A program made the position numbers and the translations under genes. The notes below the pieces were generated by a model. That model was not told where the DNA came from. It saw nothing but the letters and a program-made list of their open reading frames with translations, and did not search any database. A DNA stretch of 31,696 nt from Actinomycetes bacterium (GTDB lineage: Bacteria > Actinomycetota > Coriobacteriia > Anaerosomatales > Anaerosomataceae). Below are positions 1-9,061 of the stretch, piece by piece. Location of the stretch: assembly GCA_022839745.1 (NCBI GenBank), contig JALHJB010000022.1, positions 1 to 31,696 of the forward strand, given 5' to 3'. How positions within the stretch are numbered: position 1 is the first letter of the stretch; every line of letters begins with the position of its first letter.

Positions 1-1
1 C

Positions 2-70
2 CACAACACCGGGGTGGGCTTCACGAGAGTGCTGCGTGACATCTCGGGTGCCCGCAAGGCAGACTACTGA
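2..70 (+). CDS. C-terminal end of an unidentified protein (partial)
   Basis: An open frame enters from the left edge and ends at TGA 68-70, giving 22 visible residues that end in GARKADY. The reading is uninterrupted and the next gene is on the same strand, so it is probably the 3' end of a real gene. The visible residues do not match the C-terminus of DNA polymerase I, which precedes rpsA in some actinobacteria. I do not recognise the family. Confidence 0.45.
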   Translation, partial: HNTGVGFTRVLRDISGARKADY

Positions 71-128
71 TGTCGGCGCTGGGTGGTGCTGCCCCCATTC
101 GCCTTACACGAACCTTCCGCCCTCTCGA

Positions 129-158
129 TTCGCATAATCACGCTCACGGTGGTACACT
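129..158 (+). promoter_or_regulatory. Candidate promoter for rpsA
   Basis: TTCGCA (129-134) and TACACT (153-158) are separated by 18 bp and resemble -35 and -10 boxes. They lie in the 216-bp gap before rpsA, leaving a leader of about 120 nt, which would suit the regulated leaders common for ribosomal protein genes. The match is moderate and rests on sequence alone. Confidence 0.3.
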
Positions 159-286
159 CTTGCGGCTTCGCGCGCCCGCGCGTTGTGAACAGTCATGTAG
201 GCCCCCGAGAGCATGACCGACCGGACAGCAAGCGACCGAGACGACATGGGACCGGGGCCCCGGAAGCACGAAAGGGGCCACCCACA

Positions 287-1567
287 GTGGTAGACGAGAA
301 CAACAGCTATATCGTGATCGACGATCACGAGTACACCGATGAGGAGATGCACGCCCTCATCGATGGCACCATCACCGACTTCGACGACGGTGACCTGGTG
401 ACCGGTACTGTGGTCCAGGTCGAGCGGGACGAGGTCCTGCTTGATATCGGCTACAAGTCCGAGGGCGTCATCCCGGCGCGTGAGCTCTCCATCCGCAAGG
501 ACGCGAATCCAGCGGACATCGTGGAGCTCGGCGACGAGATCGAGGCGCTCGTTCTCCAGAAGGAGGACAAGGACGGTCGGCTCATCCTCTCCAAGAAGCG
601 CGCCGCCTACGAGCGTGCGTGGAACGATATCGAGAAGAAGTTCGAGGGCGGCGAGAACGTCGAGGGCGAAGTCATCGAGGTCGTCAAGGGTGGTCTCATC
701 CTGGACATCGGCCTGCGCGGCTTCCTGCCGGCGTCGCTCGTTGACCTTCGCCGCGTGAAGGACCTCCACATGTTCCTCGGCGACCGCCTCGAGGCGCGTG
801 TCATCGAGATGGACCGCAACCGCAACAACGTCGTCCTTTCGCGCCGCGTGGTGCTCGAGGAGGACCGCAAGCAGGAGCGTCAGGACGTGCTCAACAAGCT
901 GGTCAAGGGCATGATCCTGCCGGGTACCGTGTCCTCGATCGTCGACTTCGGCGCCTTCGTCGACCTCGGCGGCATAGACGGACTGGTGCACATCTCCGAG
1001 CTCAGCTGGAGCCACGTGAACCACCCGTCCGAGGTCGTCGCCGTGGGCGACAAGGTCGAGGTGCAGGTCCTCGACGTGGACATGAGCCGCGAGCGTATCT
1101 CCCTCGGCCTCAAGCAGACCCAGGAAGACCCGTGGAAGCAGCTCGTGAAGGACTTCACCGTCGGCGTGATCGTGGACGGCAAGGTCACGAAGATCGTGCC
1201 GTTCGGCGCGTTCGTTGAGATCGGCGACAACGTCGAGGGTCTCGTGCACATCTCCGAGATGGCCCGTGGCCACGTGGAGAAGCCCGAGGATGTCGTGCGG
1301 GTGGGCGATGAGATCAAGGTCAAGGTCATGGACGTCGACCTGGACCGCCGTCGCATCTCGCTCTCGATCCGTGCGGCGAACGAAGAGCTCGGACTGCCGG
1401 ATGCCATCCCGGTTCCGGAGGAGACCGCCGAGGATGTCAGCGACGAGTCCGCGGAGGTCGAGGAGGCCGTGGCCGCCGACGAGACCGTGGCTGCCGATGT
1501 CGTCGAGGACGAGGCCCCCGCGGCCGACGCCGAGACGGCCGTCGAGGGCGATGGGGACGAGGACTAA
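287..1567 (+). CDS. rpsA: 30S ribosomal protein S1
   Basis: Ribosomal protein S1 binds mRNA on the small subunit and helps load it for translation. The 426-residue product has four S1 OB-fold domains at about residues 35-106, 121-190, 207-280 and 293-365. The last two carry the typical DFGAFVDLGGIDGLVHISE and PFGAFVEIGDNVEGLVHISE signatures. A strongly acidic Glu/Asp/Ala tail follows (about 366-426). Four domains match the actinobacterial form rather than the six-domain proteobacterial one. GTG 287 is chosen as start because AAAGGGG lies 9 nt upstream and the protein then begins MVDENNSY; the frame is open back to 83, but that stretch is not S1-like. coaE follows after a strong hairpin. Confidence 0.95.
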   Translation: MVDENNSYIVIDDHEYTDEEMHALIDGTITDFDDGDLVTGTVVQVERDEVLLDIGYKSEGVIPARELSIRKDANPADIVELGDEIEALVLQKEDKDGRLILSKKRAAYERAWNDIEKKFEGGENVEGEVIEVVKGGLILDIGLRGFLPASLVDLRRVKDLHMFLGDRLEARVIEMDRNRNNVVLSRRVVLEEDRKQERQDVLNKLVKGMILPGTVSSIVDFGAFVDLGGIDGLVHISELSWSHVNHPSEVVAVGDKVEVQVLDVDMSRERISLGLKQTQEDPWKQLVKDFTVGVIVDGKVTKIVPFGAFVEIGDNVEGLVHISEMARGHVEKPEDVVRVGDEIKVKVMDVDLDRRRISLSIRAANEELGLPDAIPVPEETAEDVSDESAEVEEAVAADETVAADVVEDEAPAADAETAVEGDGDED

Positions 1568-1598
1568 GCGTCCGGAACCACCGCTGAGGTGAACCCAC

Positions 1599-1635
1599 CG
1601 GGGCTGGGCCCGCGCGAGCGCGCGGCCCGGCCCCG
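1599..1635 (+). terminator. Strong GC hairpin between rpsA and coaE
   Basis: The arm starting CGGGGC at 1599 pairs with the arm ending GCCCCG at 1635. Stem segments GGGCC and GCGC continue inward to a small GAGC loop. No U-tract follows, so it may be an attenuator or mRNA-stabilising hairpin rather than a full intrinsic terminator. Confidence 0.5.
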
Positions 1636-1654
1636 AACCGTCTGGAGGGTTGAG

Positions 1655-2262
1655 ATGTACGTACTGGCACTTACTGGAGGACTGGGCTCCGGCAAATCGA
1701 CCGCGGCGCAGGTGTTCGCAGAGCGCGGCGCCGTGGTGATCGATCTCGATGAGATCGGCAAGACGCTCCTGACGCAGGCGGCGACGGTGCGCGAGCGGGT
1801 CGTCGAGGCCTTCGGCGAGGGCATCCTCGGAGCCGACGGGCTGATCGACCGCGCCGCGCTTGCCGCCGCGGCGTTCGCCACCGAAGAGGGCACCGCCCGC
1901 CTCAATGCCATCATGCACCCGGCCATCCTCGCCGCGGTCGCCGGTGCGCTCGACACGCTCGCCCTGCAGGGCGAGCAGCCGCCGGCGGTGGTGCTTGTGA
2001 TACCGCTGCTCGTGGAGTCCCCGCTGTTCCTGGAGCCGGTCGACGCCGTGCTCGCCATCTCGGCGAACGAGGACGTGCGCATCGAGCGTGCGATGGCGCG
2101 CGGCATGTCACGGGAGGATGCTGAGAACCGTCTGGCCAGGCAGGCCAGCGACGGGGAGCGCCGGGAGATCGCCGACTACGTGATCGAGAACGACGGCGAC
2201 ATCGAGTCGTTCCAGGCCGCCATCGGCGAGTTCTGGGATACGGAGATCGCTCCGCGGGAGAG

Positions 2263-2266
<4 letters not shown>
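1655..2266 (+). CDS. coaE: Dephospho-CoA kinase
   Basis: CoaE phosphorylates the 3'-hydroxyl of dephospho-CoA in the last step of coenzyme A synthesis. The 203-residue protein opens with the P-loop GGLGSGKST (residues 8-16), followed by the VIDLDEIGK segment typical of the CoA-binding region and the HPAI motif. The length matches single-domain bacterial CoaE and lacks the extra C-terminal domain of mycobacterial CoaE. ATG 1655 has GGAGGG 6 nt upstream and places the P-loop at its usual position. The frame is open further upstream, but that stretch overlaps the hairpin. The stop overlaps the uvrB start by 4 bp (GTGA), indicating translational coupling. Confidence 0.95.
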
Positions 2267-4338
<2,072 letters not shown>

Positions 4339-4418
4339 AGCTCGCCTTGAGCGTGCGACGAGCGCGCGGCGTTGTGCACACGGGCGCGTGGAGGTGTAGG
4401 CGAGGCATCAGCGCATCC

Positions 4419-4456
4419 GCGGGCAGGGTGCCGCGTGAAGCAGGTGGCACGCCCGC
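4419..4456. terminator. Candidate bidirectional terminator hairpin
   Basis: GCGGGC (4419-4424) pairs with GCCCGC (4451-4456), with inner arms GTGCC and GGCAC. It sits between the convergent ends of uvrB and the minus-strand gene and touches the latter's stop codon. No clear T-tract is visible on either side. Confidence 0.45.
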
Positions 4457-5091
4457 TAGGGAAGGTACTGCTGCTCGATCGTCGTGATCGTCTCGCCGCT
4501 CACCGTGAGCCAGTGGAAGCCGGCCCTGAACGCCTCCGCAGCAGGCCCCTCGAGTCGGACGACCCAGTCTGAGAGCGGCATGGTGCGTCCGCCGGGCTCG
4601 GAGCTCCCATCATCGTTGACCACCACGTTGACCGATATGCCGTCCTGCACGGCGAATCGCCGGAGGCGGGCGTTCTCGTTGACGATGTAGTAGTCGTTCG
4701 GGGGAGGGGACTCGTCGCCATGCGCCGCTGCCGCGGCGGCGGCCTCGTCACCAGTCAGGAACTGGATGTAGTCGACCTCGAGGTAGGTCGTGTCATCGTC
4801 GACCTCGGCGGAGACCACGATCGCGGGGACCCGCTCCGCGGATGGGGACGGGGCGTTGCCCGGGTCCTCAGCGCCGGTCGCGTCCTCAGGTGTTGGCGCT
4901 GATGTGGTCGGGCTCCGCTCATCGTCCGGTACCGAGGGGTCGCTGGCGGGCTGGGCGGCCGTCGGTTCGTCCGCGGGCACGGGAGTGCGCGCGGGTCCGT
5001 ACAGCAGGATCGAAGAGACGCCCGCGATAACGGCCACACCAAGCAGGGCGAGGATGATCGCCACGCGCCTCTTGTGTCCCGGATCCATCAT
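4456..5091 (-). CDS. Membrane-anchored extracytoplasmic protein, function unknown
   Basis: The 211-residue product starts MMDPGHKRR, followed by one hydrophobic segment (about residues 10-31) that acts as a signal anchor. A Pro/Thr/Ser/Asp-rich linker (about 32-95) leads to a C-terminal domain containing LEVDYIQFLTGDEA, PNDYYIVNENARLRRF and a final TIEQQYLP. I associate this pattern with small secreted or lipoprotein domains of unknown function in Gram-positive bacteria. The ATG at 5091 follows GAGAGGTGG on the minus strand; an ATG immediately after it is equally possible. The frame is open further upstream, but no Shine-Dalgarno supports that. It is divergent from the ABC remnant and convergent with uvrB. 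Confidence 0.7.
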   Translation of the reverse strand: MMDPGHKRRVAIILALLGVAVIAGVSSILLYGPARTPVPADEPTAAQPASDPSVPDDERSPTTSAPTPEDATGAEDPGNAPSPSAERVPAIVVSAEVDDDTTYLEVDYIQFLTGDEAAAAAAAHGDESPPPNDYYIVNENARLRRFAVQDGISVNVVVNDDGSSEPGGRTMPLSDWVVRLEGPAAEAFRAGFHWLTVSGETITTIEQQYLP

Positions 5092-5257
5092 GCACGACCA
5101 CCTCTCCCGGTGACGGGGTCGAGTAGTATGTCCCCAACCACATGGACGCCACACCCCCCGTCGGGTCCGCTGTCCGTGTCGGGGCCCGCGGGATTTCGGG
5201 TAGTCTTGAACGGTGCGCCACGACCGTGCGGCACGCAGTGCCCTGAAGGAGCCATCG

Positions 5258-5832
5258 ATGGATGTCATCAGCACGCGCTCGCTCACCAAGTATTACCGTA
5301 AAGCGAAGGGTGTTGCGGACCTCACCATGAACGTCCCTGCCGGCGCCGTGTACGGGTTCCTCGGCCCGAACGGCGCGGGCGGTGGTGTGGCGCTTACCGA
5401 TGAACTGCTTGCACGTTTCGAGTTCGACCCTTCGCGGCGGGTCGCACGGTGTTCCTCTCGAGCCACGTGCTCTCAGAGGCGGAGCGGGCCTGTGACACCG
5501 TGGGCATCATCCGGGGCGGGCACCTCGTGGCCGAGGAGGGCGTTAAGGCGCTCCTCGGAAAGCGGCTCCGCGAGGTGGAGGCCGTGTTCGGCGAGCCCGT
5601 GGAGCTGGAGATGCTGGCGGGGCTTGCCAGGGTGGACAACATCAGCGCCGTGAACGAGACTACGATGATCGCGCGCGCCAAGGGCGATGCGCTCGATTCG
5701 CTCGTCAAGCGTGTGGCAACGGCCCGGGTGGTCGACGTGAGGATCCAGCAGGCGAGCCTGGAGGACGTGTTCCTCGAGTTCTACCGGGACGAGCCCGTGC
5801 CGGAGACCGCTGGTGGAGAGGAGGATCGATGA
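5258..5832 (+). pseudogene. ABC-2 exporter ATP-binding subunit with two internal deletions
   Basis: The N-terminus (MDVISTRSLTKYYRK, then GFLGPNGAG) is a normal exporter nucleotide-binding domain up to the Walker A glycines. The reading then jumps at about 5380 straight into GGVALTDELLARFEFDPSRR, a segment that normally lies about 100 residues later. At about 5437-5442 it jumps again, into another frame, to GRTVFLSSHVLSEAERACDTVG (the H-loop region), and then runs to a normal C-terminus at 5832. Walker A Lys, the Q-loop, the signature motif and Walker B are missing, so ATP hydrolysis is impossible. ATG 5258 has GAAGGA 7 nt upstream. The flanking pieces are well preserved, so the deletions look recent, or they could be an assembly artefact. 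Confidence 0.85.
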
Positions 5833-6152
5833 GCTGGACGCTGTTTCGGGCCACACTGCATCAGCGCCGCACCTTGATCTTCTGGTTCACCGTGGGCCTT
5901 GTGTTCTACGCCTGGGTGATGACCTGGTTCTACCCCACCATCGGCGAAGAGTACGCCCGCATGATCGAGACGTTCCCGCCCGAGCTGCTCGCCGACGCGC
6001 TCGACCCCGTGAACATCGTCGCCTACTGGCAGCCGGGGCTCATCATCAACGGCGATCCCGTGGTCGCCGCGGACTGGTGGCTGTACGGAGCGATATCCGT
6101 CGTCACGCTGACCGCGTCGTTGGCGATCTTCGCCCGACGGGACGTTGCGTAG
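5829..6152 (+). pseudogene. ABC-2 exporter membrane subunit with central deletion
   Basis: This open frame encodes 107 residues, against roughly 250 for full-length permeases of this type. The N-terminus MSWTLFRATLHQRRTLIFW with its first transmembrane segment (about 15-35) is intact. After FPPELLA (about position 5991) it jumps to DALDPVNIVAYWQPG and the last transmembrane helix, ending IFARRDVA. The four or so central helices are absent, so it is probably non-functional although the frame is open. ATG 5829 overlaps the stop of the ATPase remnant by 4 bp, and its TAG stop overlaps the first base of the next gene. This keeps the geometry of the original operon. Confidence 0.8.
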
Positions 6153-8566
6153 TGGTGGGCGCACCGCGTCAGGCCGAGGAGCGGTTCGACCTCCGGGAAG
6201 CGCTTCCCGGGGAGCGCTACTGCGCCTCATGCGCCACCCGTGTCTGCGGGTCGGTGCGGCAGCTCACAGGTGTGCTCGACGCCGAGTGCGATGCCGAGTC
6301 GGCGGAGCTTGTGGTCGCGTACGATCCACAGGCGATCCCGCCTGGTGAGCTTCGGCGCGTCGTCCACCGCGTCGCGCTCGAGGAAGCCGATGCCGTGGGG
6401 CACGCCGTATACCGGGTCGAGGGGCTCGATTGACCCGACTGCGCACGGACCGTGGCTGTGTCCGTACGTCAGATCCCCGGAGTGCTCTCGGCCGATCTCA
6501 ACTTCGCAACCGGGCTGCTGCTCATGGAGTACGACCGCCAGCGCGACCCCCGGAGCAAAGCGGTGAGCACGGTGGTCGGTGCCGGGCACGGCATCGAGGC
6601 GGTCGACGCCGAGGACGGCCCGGCGTTGCCGCAGGTCACGCGGTGGACACGCATGCGTACCGAGGTCATCGTGGCCGTGTCGTCAGCGCTGCTGTTGATC
6701 GGCTGGCTCCTTTCGGCCGCTCATGGATCCGGGGCCGTGTCGTCCGAGGTGCCCGCGACCGTGGCGTACGCGCTCGCGATCATCGTGGGCGGTTCGCTCG
6801 TGTGGCGCCGCGCCGCCGTGTCGCTCACGGCGCGCACGCTCGATATGAACGTGCTCATGACGCTCGCGGTCACAGGCGCGGCGGCGCTCGGCGAGTGGGG
6901 CGAGGGCGCCACCGTGATCGTGCTCTTCGCCCTCGGCGGCATGCTTGAGGCACGCTCCGTGGCCCGTACACGCCGCTCGATCCGCGGCCTGCTCGACCTG
7001 ACGCCGGAGCGTGCGCGTGTCCGTCGTGACGGCGCCGAGGTGCAGGTGGCGCCGGGGGAGGTCGCGGTCGGCGAGATCGTCGTCGTCCGTCCCGGCGAGC
7101 GGGTCCCGCTCGACGGGGTGATCGCCGAGGGGAGCTCCGCCTTCGACGAGTCCGCCATCACCGGCGAGTCCGTCCCCGCGGATCGGGGGCCGGGCGCGCA
7201 GGTCTTCGCCGGTTCGCTCAACACGTCGGGGCTGGTGGCCATCACCACCACCGCGCCTGCCGAGGACACCACGCTCGCCCGGATCGTGCACCTGGTCGAG
7301 GAGGCGCAGGCCGGCAGGGCGCCGGTGCAGCGATTCGTCGACCGCTTCAGCAGGGTGTACACGCCGCTGGTGGTGGCGGGCGCCGCGGCCGTGGCGGTGG
7401 CCGGTCCGCTCCTTGGCGAAGCGGGCGTGCTGCAGCCCGGGCTCGAGGGGTGGCGAGAGTGGATGTACCGCTCGCTCACCCTGCTCGTGATCTCGTGTCC
7501 GTGCGCGCTGGTGGTATCCACGCCGGTGGCGATCGTCTCGGGCATCACACGGGCCACGCGCGACGGCATCCTCGTCAAGGGCGGCGCCTTCCTCGAGCGC
7601 GCGGCCGGGGTGCGGGTCGTGGCGTTCGACAAGACGGGCACCCTCACCGAGGGGCGGCCGGTGGTTGCCGAGGTCGTGAGCGTCGTGGACGCCACGCCGG
7701 CCGACATCATCGCGCGTGCGGCCGCTGTTGAGGCGCATTCGAACCACCCGCTTGCGGGCGCGGTGGTAGCGGCCGCCGACGGGATCCCGGCCGCACGCGA
7801 TGTGTATGAGGAGCCGGGCCGTGGAACGCGCGGGATCGTTGACGGCCGTGTGATCAGCGTGGGCAGCGGACGGTATGCCACGGAGCTGGGTGTGGGTGCT
7901 CACGACGCCGCCGACGCGATCGCCGCGCTGGAGACGCAGGGTCTCGCGGTGTTGCTGGTGATGGAAGGCGAGGCGCCCTCCGTGCGGCTGCTCGGGGTGA
8001 TCGGAGTGGCCGACGCCGTGCGCCCCGAGGCCCGCGACGCGGTGGAGCTCCTGACAGGCGGTGGCGTCGGGCACGTCGTCATGCTCACCGGCGACGGCCC
8101 GGAGGCGGCGGTGCGCGTGGCTGCCACGGTGGGGATCAGCGAGTATCGGGCGCGGCTGCTGCCGCAGGACAAGTCGGCGGCGGTGGCGGAGTTGCGTGAG
8201 GAGTACGGCGCGGTCGCGGTGGTGGGCGACGGCATCAACGACGCGCCGGCGCTTGCGGCGGCGGACATCGGCATCGCGATGGGCGTGGCGGGTAGCCACA
8301 CCGCCATCGAGACGGCCGATGTGGCGCTCATGAGCGACGATCTCGCTGGTGTAGCGCGCTTCCTGTCGCTCGGCCGCCGCACGATGCGCATCGTGCGGCA
8401 AAACGTCATCGCATCCATCGCGGTGAAGGTCGTGTTCATCGCGCTCGCGCTGGCGGGGAAGGCCACGCTGTGGATGGCCGTCTTCGCCGATACGGGAATC
8501 GCCTTGTTGGTGATCGCGAACGGCCTCAGGCTGCTGGGTCCCCGCACACCCACCCGCGCGGGGTAA
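6152..8566 (+). CDS. P1B-type heavy-metal ATPase, probable selenoprotein (TGA at 6431-6433 read as Sec94)
   Basis: This is a metal-exporting P-type ATPase of the Zn/Cd/Pb (ZntA/CadA-like) group. Read through the TGA, it has 804 residues. Two N-terminal HMA-like domains come first: one with C24, C27 and C32 (YCASCATRVC), and one whose motif reads GLD-U94-PDC97 in place of CPDC. The core has TGES (337-340), CPC (449-451) in the transport helix, phosphorylation motif DKTGT with D493, NHPLAG, and GDGIND (692-697). The last helix contains FADTG, as in Zn/Cd pumps. Both halves share one frame and the HMA fold continues across the TGA, so the whole is one gene. GTG 6152 overlaps the upstream stop; GTG 6155 is an alternative. 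If TGA is simply a mutation, a shortened pump might start at GTG 6452, which lacks a clear Shine-Dalgarno. Confidence 0.8.
6437..6475 (+). promoter_or_regulatory. Candidate bacterial SECIS hairpin after the in-frame TGA
   Basis: ACGGAC (6445-6450) pairs perfectly with GTCCGT (6460-6465) around the 9-nt loop CGTGGCTGT. Outer arms GACTG (6437-6441) and CAGATC (6470-6475) can pair with one bulged A. The apical loop begins 17 nt after the TGA and has G as its second base. Both agree with the general description of bacterial SECIS elements: loop about 16-37 nt from UGA and a G among the first two loop bases. SelB binding is inferred. Confidence 0.65.
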
Positions 8567-8630
8567 GCGCTGTTCGTCGTGGGCGCTGTTCGTCGCGGGC
8601 GCTGTTCGCCGCATGCGCCGTTCGCCGAAA
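8567..8630 (+). repeat. Four tandem copies of a 16-bp unit
   Basis: Units start at 8567, 8583, 8599 and 8615. The first is GCGCTGTTCGTCGTGG and the others differ from it by 1 to about 6 bases. The array begins at the base after the ATPase stop codon. It is non-coding as far as I can see and lies upstream of the next promoter. Confidence 0.9.
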
Positions 8631-8645
8631 GGATCGGCTCACGTG

Positions 8646-8674
8646 TTGTGTTGCCTCGCAATGCGAGGTACTAT
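8646..8674 (+). promoter_or_regulatory. Promoter with a perfect palindrome filling its spacer
   Basis: TTGTGT (8646-8651) and TACTAT (8669-8674) are spaced 17 bp apart. The perfect inverted repeat CCTCGCA-A-TGCGAGG (8654-8668) occupies nearly the whole spacer, where a bound repressor would block RNA polymerase. A second weak dyad, TACT/AGTA, spans 8669-8687. The regulator is not in view. The promoter would drive the small protein gene at 8710 and probably the ABC1 kinase gene after it. Confidence 0.6.
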
Positions 8675-8709
8675 CCATTACACAGTATCCACGAGGACGG
8701 GGGCGCGAG

Positions 8710-9051
8710 ATGACCGACGACGTGATGCGGTTCTTCGCGACATGGCTCTTCACGCATGAAGCTGCCGACGAAGAGATCAAGGCCGCGATCCGGCGGGGGA
8801 TGGCGGAAGGTCCCGAGGGCATGGCCGGGGGGCCCGACGCCTTCGTGGACGGCCTTGCTGCGATGGTCGAGGAGGAGAAGGAGCAGCTCAAGCGCGACCT
8901 TGAGGCCCGTGCCCGCGGCGAGGAGGTCGCGATCGAGCAGCAGTCCGACCCCGCGCTCGACGAGGTGCGTTTCGAGGTAGCCGAGCTGCGTGGCCGGCTC
9001 GACAACATCGAGGCGCTCCTCGAGGCCATGCTGCGCAAGCTCGGCGAGTAG
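8710..9051 (+). CDS. Small helical, phasin-like protein
   Basis: The 113-residue, highly charged protein is predicted to be mostly helical. Residues about 45-75 and 80-113 (for example FEVAELRGRLDNIEALLEAMLRKL) show heptad spacing of Leu/Ile and probably form a coiled coil. It has no signal peptide or membrane segment. It resembles small phasin-like proteins in composition, but I see no diagnostic motif, so the name is descriptive only. ATG 8710 is chosen because it lies just below the operator-containing promoter and a G-rich stretch that can act as a ribosome site; the frame is open upstream through the promoter. The ABC1 kinase gene starts 10 bp after its stop, so the two are likely cotranscribed. 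Confidence 0.7.
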   Translation: MTDDVMRFFATWLFTHEAADEEIKAAIRRGMAEGPEGMAGGPDAFVDGLAAMVEEEKEQLKRDLEARARGEEVAIEQQSDPALDEVRFEVAELRGRLDNIEALLEAMLRKLGE

Positions 9052-9061
9052 GGGGCGCGAC

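Noticed and set aside
83..286. N-terminal extension of rpsA from ATG 83
   Set aside because: The extension is Arg/Pro-rich and unlike any S1 protein, has no ribosome site, and includes the probable promoter. GTG 287 has a good ribosome site and a standard N-terminus.
104..1918. A 604-codon open frame on the minus strand opposite rpsA and coaE
   Set aside because: It is an antisense shadow caused by high GC and codon bias. The plus strand encodes clear S1 and CoaE domains, while the antisense product is a low-complexity His/Asp/Leu/Arg-rich sequence with no motif.
6452..8566. The metal ATPase starting independently at GTG 6452 after a separate small gene
   Set aside because: There is no clear ribosome site before GTG 6452, and this start would cut through the first strand-helix of an HMA domain whose beginning lies in the same frame just upstream of the TGA.
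8567..8630. A small CRISPR array
   Set aside because: The units are contiguous 16-bp tandem repeats without spacers, and no cas genes are nearby.
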